Positions 53,149-63,201 of a stretch of DNA of 64,000 nucleotides are shown here, piece by piece. Position numbers and translations under genes: made by a program. Source of the stretch: Clostridium uliginosum (GTDB taxonomy: Bacteria > Bacillota > Clostridia > Clostridiales > Clostridiaceae); the NCBI RefSeq assembly GCF_900112485.1, contig NZ_FOMG01000001.1:62001-126000 (forward strand), read 5' to 3'. The notes below the pieces were generated by a model. It did not search any database and was not told where the DNA came from. It was given only the letters and a program-made list of their open reading frames with translations. Each line of letters opens with the position of its first letter. Position 1 is the stretch's first letter.

Positions 53149-53751
53149 ATGAATATAGAGAAAATTAAAGATAAGATTGAAAAAATAACTCCATATATTA
53201 ATGGGTGGGAAAGAATGAAAAGAGCTTCTGTAATTATACCATTAGTAGAAATTGAGGATGAAGTATATGTATTATTTGAAGTAAGAGCAAAGAAACTAAT
53301 AAGTCAGCCGGGAGACATATGTTTTCCAGGTGGAAAGATAGATGGAGATGAAATTCCAAAGGAAACTGCATTAAGAGAAGCATTTGAAGAATTAGGATTG
53401 AAAAACATTGATATTATAAAAGAATTAGATATTGTTATTAGGCATGATAGCACGATAATACATCCTTTTTTAGGAATTGTAAATGACATTGAAACAATAA
53501 AGATAAATGAAAGTGAAGTAGATCATGTATTTTATGTTCCTCTTCAGTATTTATTAACTTATGAACCAGTAGAGTCAATTGGAAAATTAGTAGTTAAAAG
53601 AGCAGAAGATTTTCCATATAATTTAATTGTTAATGGAGAAAGTTACAAGTTTAGAGAAGGTAAATATAGATCCTTATTTTATAAATATAAAGATTATGTT
53701 ATTTGGGGAATTACAGCGGAAATGCTAAAAAGCTTACTAGATAAATTGTAA
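53149..53751 (+). CDS. Nudix hydrolase, CoA pyrophosphatase-like
   Basis: A 200-residue protein. The Nudix box is GGKIDGDEIPKETALREAFE followed by ELGL (about 60-84). The preceding PGDICFPGG belongs to the UPF0035 motif of coenzyme A diphosphatases (NudL/YeaB). It likely cleaves CoA or oxidised CoA into 3',5'-ADP and phosphopantetheine. The ribosome binding site (AGAGAG) is moderate. It is transcribed alone; the ABC operon starts 93 bases later with its own site. Confidence 0.88.
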   Translation: MNIEKIKDKIEKITPYINGWERMKRASVIIPLVEIEDEVYVLFEVRAKKLISQPGDICFPGGKIDGDEIPKETALREAFEELGLKNIDIIKELDIVIRHDSTIIHPFLGIVNDIETIKINESEVDHVFYVPLQYLLTYEPVESIGKLVVKRAEDFPYNLIVNGESYKFREGKYRSLFYKYKDYVIWGITAEMLKSLLDKL

Positions 53752-53844
53752 TCATTTACTATGATTTATTAATAAATTTAAGATTCATTTAAGCTTTTAT
53801 ACAATTAAAATGTAGTATACTAGTTTTTAAGGAGGAATAAATTT

Positions 53845-54570
53845 ATGATAAATATAGACAATATAACAAAAAGTTACAATGGTAATTATAAAGCAGTAGA
53901 TGATTTGAACTTAGAAATAAAAGATGGAGAGATATTTGGGTTATTAGGACCTAATGGTGCAGGTAAAACAACAACTATTAAAATGATAACTGGTATAATA
54001 GCGCCAACTATGGGGAACATAGAAATTAATGGCATTAATATTAATAAAGAACCAGTTAAGGCTAAAGAACAATTTGGTTATGTTCCAGATAGTCCAGATA
54101 TGTTTTTAAGATTAAAGGGAATAGAATATTTAAATTTTATGGCAGATGTTTATGGAGTTTCAATAGAAGACAGGTTAACCAGAATAAATGAAATGTCACA
54201 AAGATTTGAAATGAGTTCTGTTATAGGTGATAAGATACAAACATACTCACATGGTATGAGACAAAAGATTGTTTTGATGGGAGTTATAATTCATAGACCA
54301 AAGGTATGGATTTTAGATGAACCAATGACTGGATTAGATCCCAAATCATCATTTATATTAAAAGAAATGATGAGAGAACATGCAGATGCAGGTAATACTG
54401 TACTTTTCTCTACTCATGTATTGGAAGTTGCAGAAAAGGTATGTGATAAGGTAGCTATAATTAATAAAGGGCAATTAATATTTAATGGAACCTTAGATAA
54501 TATGAGAAATGAATTTAAAGCAAATGAATCTTTAGAAGAAATGTTCTTGGAGATGACTGGCAATGAATAG
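53845..54570 (+). CDS. ABC transporter ATP-binding protein (ABC-2 exporter type)
   Basis: A 241-residue ATPase with Walker A GPNGAGKTT (about 34-42), signature YSHGMRQKIVLMG, Walker B VWILDEPMTGLD and the switch His in FSTHVLE. The deviating signature YSHGM is frequent in ABC-2 exporters. It works with the membrane protein encoded next, with which it overlaps by eight bases. Substrate unknown; lipid, peptide or antibiotic export are possible. Confidence 0.92.
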   Translation: MINIDNITKSYNGNYKAVDDLNLEIKDGEIFGLLGPNGAGKTTTIKMITGIIAPTMGNIEINGININKEPVKAKEQFGYVPDSPDMFLRLKGIEYLNFMADVYGVSIEDRLTRINEMSQRFEMSSVIGDKIQTYSHGMRQKIVLMGVIIHRPKVWILDEPMTGLDPKSSFILKEMMREHADAGNTVLFSTHVLEVAEKVCDKVAIINKGQLIFNGTLDNMRNEFKANESLEEMFLEMTGNE

Positions 54571-56197
54571 ACTTAAGTTAATAACAAAGTATTTTATAAA
54601 AGATGCCCTAAATGAGATGTTTGCAAGTAGTAAAATTGCACCTGGTTTTATAGTAGCATTAATGATTTTTTTAATTGGTATTTTTTCTCTTCCTTTTACT
54701 TTTATGGTAGGTGAAGGATATGAAGCATTTTACTCTGTAGGTCAAGAAGGGTTACTATTAGCTATTGTATTATCAGTGGGATCATCAGTTACTTTTTTAT
54801 TTGGTATATATACAGTAATGAATGTTTTTTATTTTTCTAATGATATAGAAGAAATACTACCACTTCCCTTTAAAAGTAGTGAAATAATATTTGGTAAATT
54901 TACAGCGGTATTACTTAATATGTACATATATACTGGAATGCTCGTGTTACCACTTATAGTCTATGGTATTACATCAAAAGCAAGTTTGATATATTACTTG
55001 TATGCAATAATTGTGCTTATAATAACGCCTATACTTCCAATGGTATTAGCTTCGCTTATATGTATTGCACTTATGAGATTTACGAGTTTGTCTAAACATA
55101 AAGATGCATTTAGAATGTTTACTGGATGTTTATCACTAATACTAATTGTTGCATTTAACTCTTTTACTCGAGGTTCAGGCAGAAACATGACTTCAGAACA
55201 AGTTCTTCACAAGTTTGCAGAAGGCAACAATAATATGATGGATATGATGACTAGTGTGTTTATAACAAATAAATTTTCATCATATGGACTTTTATATAAT
55301 AATGAATTTAAAGGTTTATTATACATATTAATATCTGTGCTTTTAAGTATAATACTTTTTATTATATATTATAACGTTGGAGGAAAATTATATCTAAAAG
55401 GTATAATAGGAATTTCAGAGTCTTATAGTAAGAGGGAAAATATCTTAGAGAATGGAAAAGCTAACAAATTAATAAAGACAAGCTCACCAATAAAAGCGTT
55501 AATTAAGAGGGATATTAAGGTTGTACTTAGAACACCTCAATTCTTCATTAATTGTGTAGCAATGATATTTTATATGCCAGCAATAATGGGAATGGCTATG
55601 CTATCAGGGGGACAACTATCAGAGTTTAGAAGTTTGTTGAAGAATGGTACAGATTGGTATGCAATTGCTATAGTTATTGCTTTTATAGGTGGAACCATAT
55701 GTATAATTACAGGAGGAGCAGGTGTAACCTGCCTTTCAAGAGAAGGTAAAGATTTTCTAGTATCAAAGTATATTCCTGTTGATTATAAAACCCAATTACA
55801 TTCAAAAATTTTATCGTCATTATGTATAAATGAATTTGGATCAGCAATAATTGCTTTAGTATTAATATTAGTAGGAGCAAACCCACTATTATTTATATTA
55901 GGAACAATATCATCAGTTGGAGCAATAGAGTTAATAACTTTGTTTGGAATATATATAGATTTCAAATCTCCAAAACTAGATTGGGAAAATGAAAAAGCGA
56001 TGTTTAAAAATAACTATATGCCCTTACTTATTATGCTTATTATATTTTTATTAGGTGTTATACTTGTACTTGCAGCTGTAATATTGAAAAATTATATAAT
56101 AGTATTTAGTATTTCTATGGCTATAGTGCTTGTTGGAACTTATATTTTATATAGAAGTCTAATTAAGTTAGCTTATAAAGTATATAATGAAAAATAA
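54563..56197 (+). CDS. ABC exporter permease subunit
   Basis: A 544-residue protein with about 12 hydrophobic segments (among them GFIVALMIFLIGIFSLPF, LLAIVLSVGSSVTFLFGI, LIVILGVILVLAAVIL-like near the C-terminus). The charged centre (residues about 285-320, SESYSKRENILENGK) separates two halves of six segments. The domain layout fits large permeases partnered with a single ATPase. It is followed by a 37-nt repeated hairpin that probably ends the operon. Confidence 0.88.
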   Translation: MNRLKLITKYFIKDALNEMFASSKIAPGFIVALMIFLIGIFSLPFTFMVGEGYEAFYSVGQEGLLLAIVLSVGSSVTFLFGIYTVMNVFYFSNDIEEILPLPFKSSEIIFGKFTAVLLNMYIYTGMLVLPLIVYGITSKASLIYYLYAIIVLIITPILPMVLASLICIALMRFTSLSKHKDAFRMFTGCLSLILIVAFNSFTRGSGRNMTSEQVLHKFAEGNNNMMDMMTSVFITNKFSSYGLLYNNEFKGLLYILISVLLSIILFIIYYNVGGKLYLKGIIGISESYSKRENILENGKANKLIKTSSPIKALIKRDIKVVLRTPQFFINCVAMIFYMPAIMGMAMLSGGQLSEFRSLLKNGTDWYAIAIVIAFIGGTICIITGGAGVTCLSREGKDFLVSKYIPVDYKTQLHSKILSSLCINEFGSAIIALVLILVGANPLLFILGTISSVGAIELITLFGIYIDFKSPKLDWENEKAMFKNNYMPLLIMLIIFLLGVILVLAAVILKNYIIVFSISMAIVLVGTYILYRSLIKLAYKVYNEK

Positions 56198-56221
56198 TAA
56201 TTACAATTAACAATTAAAAAG

Positions 56222-56258
56222 TGCACCACAAAGTCTGAGTCGTAGATTTTGTGGTGCA
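56222..56258. repeat. Repeated hairpin, copy 2
   Basis: Identical to 25388-25424 except for one loop base (G for A). The 37 nt form a TGCACCACAAA/TTTGTGGTGCA stem. It directly follows the ABC exporter operon and may serve as its terminator. Confidence 0.8.
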
Positions 56259-56488
56259 TTCTTATTCTTATAAACATAAAAAACTTAATTTATATATGTC
56301 TTATTAAATATATTTTATTACTGTATGATAAACTAACTGTAGCATCTTAATTAGAACTTATATATTAGAATTGTTAAATTAACAAATCTAGATAATAGTT
56401 TATATAGAGTTATCTTAAAAAGAATTAAAATATTAAATAGAACATATATATATAAATTAGTACAGTATTTTAATTATGGAGGAGAATA

Positions 56489-57694
56489 ATGTCTGACTTA
56501 AATAATAGTGAGTTGTTATTATTATCAAATTTTATATATCTTAAATGGGATAAATTTAAAAATAAAAATGTTGGCAAAATTGTGCATGATATGTTATATA
56601 GAGGAAAACTAAATGCAGCTATTGTGACGAATGGTGAATGTGTTGAAACTGTAAAAAGAGATGAATGGATAAATGTATTAAGGCAAATTAAAGATAATTC
56701 TAATTTAACAAGTTTAAAAATAGAGAATATCAAAAGTGATAATAGTGGAATAAGAACAGCTTGTTTTGTTGATAATCATAGTAATAACGCAACTGTAGTT
56801 TTTAGAGGAACTAAAACTAAAGAAGAGTGGGGTGACAATGGACAAGGTGCTTATAAAATTGATACGCCTGATCAAATAATTGCTCTAGACTATGTAAATA
56901 GTCTTACTTATCACAATATTACTGTAACAGGGCATTCTAAAGGTGGAAATAAAGCTAAATATGTAGCACTTTTATGTGATAAAGTTAATAAATGTGTTTC
57001 TTTTGATGGACAAGGCTTTTCTAATGAGTTTACTGATAAATATGAGAAATTTATAACTAAAAATAATAAAAAAATTATATCTATTAGTGCAAAATATGAT
57101 TATGTTAATTGCTTGCTTAATTCACTTGATGAAGAAAAAATATATATAGACACAAAATTTCAAAGTAATCCTCTATATTATCATAAGGCTAGTATAATGC
57201 TTGATGGTAATGGTAATTTAAGACCACAAACGAAACAATGTATTTTTTCGAATATAATATATAACTTTTCAACATCTTTAATATCTGATACTCCAGAACC
57301 ATATAAAAGTTTTACTATAAATGGAATGATTGAAATTATAGAACTGTTTTTATGTGGAATAAAATTAGAACAGATTATTTTAAAAATCGTTGGAGATACT
57401 GTACTAACATTAGGATATACAAAACACTATAAACTAAAAAAAGAATTTACACTAGCTTATTATCTGTTAAGTAGTCTAATCACACCATTCATGTTCTGGA
57501 ATGATTTTGTAAAAGCAGAAGAAAGTAAATCAAAAGAATTATTGGACCAAATAATATTAAAAATAAATAATTTAGAAGAGGGTATAGTAGAAAAGGTTAA
57601 GAAGATAGGGGATGAAGGGGAACAGGTTGCCTATTGTATTAGCAATGCTAATAGTAATTTTATTAAAGCATTAGAAAGTGATGTTATAATGTAG
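56489..57694 (+). CDS. DUF2974/Mbeg1-like alpha/beta hydrolase
   Basis: A 401-residue protein with site TGGAGGAGAATA. Residues about 85-230 form a lipase-like core: VVFRGTKTKEEWGDNGQG, then VTGHSKGGNKAKYVALL with the nucleophile Ser in GHSKGG, and a later Asp in SAKYDYVN. The C-terminal part (about 260-400) has hydrophobic helices and a coiled segment (LLDQIILKINNLEEGIVEKV). Related proteins of Firmicutes are uncharacterised. Whether it is secreted is unclear: there is no signal peptide. Confidence 0.8.
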   Translation: MSDLNNSELLLLSNFIYLKWDKFKNKNVGKIVHDMLYRGKLNAAIVTNGECVETVKRDEWINVLRQIKDNSNLTSLKIENIKSDNSGIRTACFVDNHSNNATVVFRGTKTKEEWGDNGQGAYKIDTPDQIIALDYVNSLTYHNITVTGHSKGGNKAKYVALLCDKVNKCVSFDGQGFSNEFTDKYEKFITKNNKKIISISAKYDYVNCLLNSLDEEKIYIDTKFQSNPLYYHKASIMLDGNGNLRPQTKQCIFSNIIYNFSTSLISDTPEPYKSFTINGMIEIIELFLCGIKLEQIILKIVGDTVLTLGYTKHYKLKKEFTLAYYLLSSLITPFMFWNDFVKAEESKSKELLDQIILKINNLEEGIVEKVKKIGDEGEQVAYCISNANSNFIKALESDVIM

Positions 57695-57741
57695 TTAAGT
57701 AATCAATGTTCAAAAAAGTATAAACTTATATTTATTAAATG

Positions 57742-57784
57742 AATAAAGCGCTAATCGTTGATGGATTAACGCTTTATTTTTTAT
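57742..57784 (+). terminator. Terminator of the DUF2974-like gene
   Basis: AATAAAGCGCTAATC pairs with GATTAACGCTTTATT (one mismatch), followed by a run of T. Confidence 0.8.
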
Positions 57785-57979
57785 GATGTAAAAAATAATG
57801 AGAGTATAAGTTAATAAGATATTAATAATATTTTTTAAAAATCAATTTTATATTGTAGATCATTTTATATATTTGTTCAAAGTTATGGTAAAATAAATAT
57901 TATGAATATAAAACATAGCCAAAAAATAAGACATTATAATAAAGTTAAAATTTATTAGGAAAAATAGAGGAGCATAAAT

Positions 57980-58624
57980 ATGTCGGATTTAAATAAGTTA
58001 TTAAAACCTAAACTATTAAATTTTTTAGAAGAAGATAAGGATATTAACTATTCATTAGGTAATGAAAAGTATCTTTCAAATAGTTTAATTAAAGATTGTA
58101 CAGTAGATTATATAAATGAAGAAAAGGTAGAAATAAACGGTTCTCATTTTATAAATGTTGTATTTTACGAGTGCTCTTTTAGAAAGATAGATTTATTAGA
58201 TGTTGTATTTGAAAATTGTGATTTATCAAATATTGATTTTTTAGAAGGTAGTATACATAGAGTAGAATTTAAAAATTGTAAGCTTACAGGAAGTAATTTT
58301 AGTGAATGTAGTTTTCAAAATGTATTTTTTTTAGAATGTTTAGGAAAGTATTCTTACTTTTCATATTCAAAGATGAAGTTAATAAATTTTAAAGATTGCA
58401 ATATGGACAATGTAAGTTTTTTAGAATGTAATTTTAATAAAATATCTTTTAAGAACTGTAATTTAGTTCAAGGAAATTTTACAAATACAATTCTTAAAGG
58501 AATAGATTTTACAGATAGTGATATTTCTTCAATTATATTAACAGGAAAAGAGCTGAGAGGTTCAATAGTATCACCAATGCAAGCTATGGAATTAGCTAAG
58601 ATACTTGGGGTTATTATTAAGTGA
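57980..58624 (+). CDS. Pentapeptide-repeat protein
   Basis: A 214-residue protein with site AGAGGAGCATAAAT. From about residue 40 to 185 the sequence has a five-residue period with Phe, Leu or Ile at the centre and Cys or Asn next (FENCDLSNIDFLEGSIHRVE, FKNCKLTGSNFSECSFQNVF), forming a right-handed beta helix. Some relatives (Qnr, McbG) mimic DNA and protect gyrase; others have no known role. Both ends lack other domains. Confidence 0.88.
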   Translation: MSDLNKLLKPKLLNFLEEDKDINYSLGNEKYLSNSLIKDCTVDYINEEKVEINGSHFINVVFYECSFRKIDLLDVVFENCDLSNIDFLEGSIHRVEFKNCKLTGSNFSECSFQNVFFLECLGKYSYFSYSKMKLINFKDCNMDNVSFLECNFNKISFKNCNLVQGNFTNTILKGIDFTDSDISSIILTGKELRGSIVSPMQAMELAKILGVIIK

Positions 58625-58719
58625 GTTTCCAAATTTGATTATATATGCTGCAATAAGAAATATTCAATTAATTTTTATTAAAGTGACGATTCTAATTATA
58701 TTAGTGATGGAGTGATTTT

Positions 58720-58908
58720 ATGAAAATGCAATACGATAAAATAGATATTATATTCAGATTAATTTATGGTGTTTTAGCTATGATGTACATCTTTGTTTTT
58801 ATGAATAAGTTGAAAGTTTCTTCTAACGTAAACATAATTGTTTGTTTTAGTTTTATAGGCTGTTCAGCTATTTATAGATTTGTTAGAAGAAAATTTATAA
58901 AAAAGTAG
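58720..58908 (+). CDS. Small membrane protein
   Basis: A 62-residue protein with a GATGGAGTGATTTT site. Two hydrophobic segments (IIFRLIYGVLAMMYIFVFM, about 10-28, and VNIIVCFSFIGCSAIYRF, about 37-54) and a basic tail (RRKFIKK). Such two-helix proteins are common in clostridia without assigned role. Confidence 0.65.
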   Translation: MKMQYDKIDIIFRLIYGVLAMMYIFVFMNKLKVSSNVNIIVCFSFIGCSAIYRFVRRKFIKK

Positions 58909-59068
58909 TCTCTTGAATATTTGTATTATATTTTTTGTTAGGAAATTTGCCTACATAAAATAATTCAAGGTAATTTTTAAAATTAAATTAGTTATATAAT
59001 AAGTCATACATATGCTGTATAATTGACTTTGATGAAAAATATCAAAAGAACTGGAGCTGATTTTTTTA

Positions 59069-60283
59069 ATGAGTAAAGTTATTGTTATTGGAGCAGGACC
59101 TGCGGGTATGATGGCTGCAATAACAGCTGGAAAAGAACATGAAGTAATATTATTAGATGGTAATGAGAGGATTGGTAAAAAGCTTTTTATAACAGGAAAG
59201 GGTAGATGTAATGTCACTAATGCAAAGGACATATCTGACTTTTTTGATTATATACCTGGAAATCCTCATTTTTTATATAGTTCCTTATATACTTTTACGA
59301 ATGAAGATACTATAAAATTATTTGAAAATGAAGGAATTAAATTGAAGGTTGAAAGAGGGGATAGAGTGTTCCCTGAATCAGATAAATCTTCAGATATAAT
59401 TAGAGGACTATCTAATGCACTTAGCAGGGCTAATGTTAAAATTAGACTTAATTCAAAAGTGACGAATATAGGCGTTGAAAATGGCCAAATAACTCATGTC
59501 GAAATAAACAATGAAGAAATTTTAAAAGGAGATTACTTTATTATTGCAAGTGGAGGAGCTTCATATCCTTTAACTGGTTCAAGAGGGGAAGGACAAAATT
59601 TTGCTAAGAAACTTGGACATAAGATAGTTAAACTTACGCCATCATTAGTACCAATAGAAATTAAGGATAGTGCTACTAAAGATCTTATGGGATTATCTTT
59701 GAAAAATGTGGAAGTAACTATAAAGGATAATGATAAAATGGTATATAATAACTTTGGAGAAATGTTATTTACTCATTTTGGATTATCAGGACCTCTTATC
59801 TTAAGTGGAAGTAGATTTGTAAAAGACGGTAAATCTTATACAATTTATATAGACTTAAAGCCAGCATTAAATATTGGAGAACTAGATAAAAGAATACAAA
59901 AAGATTTTAAAAAATATTTAAATAAAGATTTTAAAAACGCATTAGATGATTTGTTACCTAAAAAATTAATTCCATTTATTATTTCTTTATCTGAGATTCC
60001 AGAAGAGAAAAAGGTAAATGAAATTACTAAAGAAGAGAGAAGAAAACTAGTTGATATTATCAAAGGAATGAAATTAGAGATTAAGGGATTAAGACCACTT
60101 GCAGAAGCGATTGTAACAGCTGGTGGAGTAAGCACAAAAGAAATTGATCCTTCTACGATGAAATCAAAAATTATTAATAATCTTTCTTTTGCAGGAGAAG
60201 TTATAGATGTCGATGCCTTTACTGGAGGGTATAACGTTCAAATTGCATTATCAACTGGATACATAGCAGGTAGCAATATTTAA
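59069..60283 (+). CDS. BaiN/HI0933-like NAD(P)/FAD-dependent oxidoreductase
   Basis: A 404-residue flavoprotein. The N-terminal FAD motif is VIGAGPAGMMAAITAG (about 5-20), followed by GKGRCNVTN (about 48-56). The C-terminal flavin-binding end is GEVIDVDAFTGGYNVQIALS. BaiN of bile-acid-converting clostridia belongs here, but the general role of the family is not settled. In clostridia it is often next to cmk and ispH-rpsA, as here. Confidence 0.9.
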   Translation: MSKVIVIGAGPAGMMAAITAGKEHEVILLDGNERIGKKLFITGKGRCNVTNAKDISDFFDYIPGNPHFLYSSLYTFTNEDTIKLFENEGIKLKVERGDRVFPESDKSSDIIRGLSNALSRANVKIRLNSKVTNIGVENGQITHVEINNEEILKGDYFIIASGGASYPLTGSRGEGQNFAKKLGHKIVKLTPSLVPIEIKDSATKDLMGLSLKNVEVTIKDNDKMVYNNFGEMLFTHFGLSGPLILSGSRFVKDGKSYTIYIDLKPALNIGELDKRIQKDFKKYLNKDFKNALDDLLPKKLIPFIISLSEIPEEKKVNEITKEERRKLVDIIKGMKLEIKGLRPLAEAIVTAGGVSTKEIDPSTMKSKIINNLSFAGEVIDVDAFTGGYNVQIALSTGYIAGSNI

Positions 60284-60364
60284 GCATTCTTAAATATTAT
60301 CTTGTTTGAACTAGTAAAAAATCATATAATTATATTAAAGGTTTTTAGAAATGAGGAAGAAATT

Positions 60365-61018
60365 TTGAGAATATCAGTAGCAATAGATGGACCAGCAGGA
60401 GCAGGTAAAAGTACAATAGCTAAATTAGTAGGTAAGGAATTTAACCTTATGTATATAAATACAGGAGCCATGTATAGAGCAGTAGCATTAAAATCTAAGG
60501 AGAATAATTTATCTCCCAAAGATATTGATAAAATATGTGACTTAATAAGTAGTATGGAAATGCATTTTGAAAATGATGATTTGATTTTAAATAATGAAAA
60601 TATCCAAGATGAAATAACTCTTCCTGAAATAAGCAGTATCGTATCTTCTTATGCATCAATAGCAGAGGTAAGATCAAAACTTGTAAAGCTTCAAAGGGAT
60701 ATGTCCAATAAATTTGATGTAATAATGGATGGTAGAGATATAGGAACTGTTGTCTTAAAAAATGCAAGCTTTAAATTCTTTTTAACAGCAACACCAGAAG
60801 AAAGAGCAAATAGGAGATATAAAGAATTAAAGGATAGAAACATAGAATGTTCATATGATGAAATATTAAAAGATATTAAAAGTAGAGATTATAAAGATAC
60901 TCATAGAGATATAGATCCATTAAGAAAAGCACATGATGCTATTGAAATTGATACTACAGGCTTAAATATATCAGAGGTTACGGAAAAAATTAATTCTTAT
61001 ATAAGACAAAAACTATAA
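60365..61018 (+). CDS. cmk: Cytidylate kinase
   Basis: A 217-residue enzyme with the P-loop ISVAIDGPAGAGKSTIAK near the N-terminus and DGRDIGTVV, RANRRYKEL and RDYKDTHRDIDPL for nucleotide and CMP binding. It phosphorylates CMP and dCMP. The TTG start at 60365 follows GAGGAAGAAATT at good spacing; the frame is open further upstream but without a site and without family similarity. It is followed by ispH-rpsA, a common order in Firmicutes. Confidence 0.93.
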   Translation: MRISVAIDGPAGAGKSTIAKLVGKEFNLMYINTGAMYRAVALKSKENNLSPKDIDKICDLISSMEMHFENDDLILNNENIQDEITLPEISSIVSSYASIAEVRSKLVKLQRDMSNKFDVIMDGRDIGTVVLKNASFKFFLTATPEERANRRYKELKDRNIECSYDEILKDIKSRDYKDTHRDIDPLRKAHDAIEIDTTGLNISEVTEKINSYIRQKL

Positions 61019-61046
61019 ACATATAGGAGCTAAGGAGAGTATACTA

Positions 61047-62954
61047 ATGAGGGAAATAGTTTTAGCTAAAAACTCTGGGTTTTGTTTTGGCGTGAAAAGA
61101 GCTGTAGATGAAGCTATAAAAATACAAAAACAAGAGGGGAAAAAAATTTATACATTAGGACCATTAATACATAATAATGATGTAGTAGACTTTTTAAAAG
61201 AAAACAAAATATATCCTATTGAATTGGAAGATATAAATAATCTAAATAAAAATGACATCATTGTTATACGATCTCATGGAGTACCTGAAGGAGTATTAAA
61301 ATCACTTGAAAAAATTGGATTAAAGGTTATAAATGCAACTTGTCCATTTGTAACTATTATTCAAAAAAAAGTTAAAAAATATTCAAAGCTAGGATATGAT
61401 ATAGTGATACTGGGAGATGCTAATCATCCAGAAGTAATAGGAATAAATGGCTGGTGTGATAACAAAGCCATAATTTCAAAGGATGGTAACTTTGCATGTG
61501 ATTTACCATCAAAGGTTTGCGTGGTATCTCAAACAACTGAAAAAGTTCATAATTGGGAAAATATGCTTAAAAATCTTTCTACAAAAGTTAAAGAAATTTT
61601 AGCATTTAACACAATATGTGCAGCTACAGAGGTTAGACAAAGAAGCACATATAAAATATCAAGAGAAGTAGATTCTATGATAGTTATTGGAGGGAAAAAT
61701 AGCTCTAATACTACTAAATTATATCAAATTGCAAAAAGTAATTGTGAAAATACAATACACATAGAAAATATAAATGAGTTGCCTAGTGAATTTATTAAAA
61801 GTAATATAAAAAAAATAGGAATTACAGCTGGTGCATCTACACCAGATTGGATTATTAAGGAGGTAATTGGAATTATGAATAACGAAGAAAATATTAATTA
61901 TGATGATCAATTATCATTAATGAATAAACTTGATAAAAGGTTTTCAATTGGTGATAAAGTTGATGGCGAAATACTTTCAAAAAATAGAGATGCTATTGTA
62001 GTTTCATTAGTAGGATATAAAGCAGATGGAGTTATCCCATTTAATGAATTAACTTCAAAAGTAGAACCTACAAGCTTAGCGGAAAGCTTTAATATTGGAG
62101 ATAAAATTAAAGCTAAGGTTATAAAACTACAAAATCCAGATGGATATGTTGTTTTATCACGATTAGAATACGAAAGAGAAGAAACTCTTAAAGAACTTGA
62201 AGTATTATTTAATGAGGGAAAAACTTTTAATGTAACAATTAAAGAAGCTAGAGAAAAAGGGTTAGTTGCATATTATAATGGAGTAAGAATTTTTATTCCA
62301 GCTTCACAAATTGATACTAAGTTTACTAAAAATAAAGATATGTTCGTTAATCAAACGTTAGAGGTTAAATTAATAGATTACTCTATTAAAGATCCTATAA
62401 AGATAATTGCATCAAGAAGAGTATTATTAGAAGTAGTTAGAAATGAAGAAGAAGCAAAGGCCTGGGAAGTATTAAATATTGGAGATATAGTTAAAGCAGA
62501 AGTAAAAAGATTCACGGCGTTTGGAGCATTTGCAGAAATTAATGGAATAGATGGTCTATTGCATTTGTCACAAATATCATGGAATCATGTTAAAAATATA
62601 GAAGATGTATTAAAGAAAGGTCAAATCATAGATGTTAAAATTATTGGTATTGACAAAGAAAATAAAAAGTTGTCTTTAAGCAGAAAAGAATTACTTTCAA
62701 AACCTTGGGATAATGTTAAAGAAAAATATCCAGAAGGATCTATAGTGCTTGGAAAAGTTGTAAGACTTAATGATTTTGGTGCATTTGTGGAATTAGAGCC
62801 TGGTGTAGATGGTTTAGTTCACATTTCAAAGATTTCATATAACAGAATAGAACATCCCTCGGAAGTTTTAGCAATAGGTGATGAAGTTAAAGCTAAGATT
62901 TTAGGGGTAGATGAAGAAAAGAAAAGAGTGAGTTTAAGTATAAAAGATATTTAA
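61047..62954 (+). CDS. ispH-rpsA: Fused HMBPP reductase (IspH) and ribosomal protein S1
   Basis: A 635-residue two-part protein. Residues 1-280 are IspH: Cys13 (NSGFCFGVKRAV), Cys99 (NATCPF) and Cys191 (NTICAATEVRQ) hold the 4Fe-4S cluster that reduces HMBPP to isopentenyl and dimethylallyl diphosphate. Residues about 298-635 hold four S1 RNA-binding repeats (GDKVDGEILSKNRDAIVVSL; GDIVKAEVKRFTAFGAFAEI; GSIVLGKVVRLNDFGAFVEL). This fusion is characteristic of clostridia and relatives. The site CTAAGGAGAGTATACTA lies 12 bases after cmk. Confidence 0.95.
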   Translation: MREIVLAKNSGFCFGVKRAVDEAIKIQKQEGKKIYTLGPLIHNNDVVDFLKENKIYPIELEDINNLNKNDIIVIRSHGVPEGVLKSLEKIGLKVINATCPFVTIIQKKVKKYSKLGYDIVILGDANHPEVIGINGWCDNKAIISKDGNFACDLPSKVCVVSQTTEKVHNWENMLKNLSTKVKEILAFNTICAATEVRQRSTYKISREVDSMIVIGGKNSSNTTKLYQIAKSNCENTIHIENINELPSEFIKSNIKKIGITAGASTPDWIIKEVIGIMNNEENINYDDQLSLMNKLDKRFSIGDKVDGEILSKNRDAIVVSLVGYKADGVIPFNELTSKVEPTSLAESFNIGDKIKAKVIKLQNPDGYVVLSRLEYEREETLKELEVLFNEGKTFNVTIKEAREKGLVAYYNGVRIFIPASQIDTKFTKNKDMFVNQTLEVKLIDYSIKDPIKIIASRRVLLEVVRNEEEAKAWEVLNIGDIVKAEVKRFTAFGAFAEINGIDGLLHLSQISWNHVKNIEDVLKKGQIIDVKIIGIDKENKKLSLSRKELLSKPWDNVKEKYPEGSIVLGKVVRLNDFGAFVELEPGVDGLVHISKISYNRIEHPSEVLAIGDEVKAKILGVDEEKKRVSLSIKDI

Positions 62955-62970
62955 TTATGTATTAAATGAC

Positions 62971-63010
62971 AAGAACCTAAATATAAATTATATGAGGGTT
63001 CTTTTTTTAT
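62971..63010 (+). terminator. Terminator of the cmk/ispH-rpsA unit
   Basis: AAGAACC (62971-62977) pairs with GGTTCTT (62997-63003), followed by a run of T, about 15 bases after the stop. Confidence 0.8.
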
Positions 63011-63201
63011 GCTTAACTGCAAATTACTCAATTATCACAACTTATAAATTGATGATGTATTTATAAATATGTTTAAGACTGTATTGTATTCATATGACAA
63101 ATATAATTTAGAGATTTCAAGAAAAATTAGTAATTAACTAAAATTGACTAAAATTATTAAAAATAATATACTTTATTTATTATAGAAGTGAGGAAAATTT
63201 T

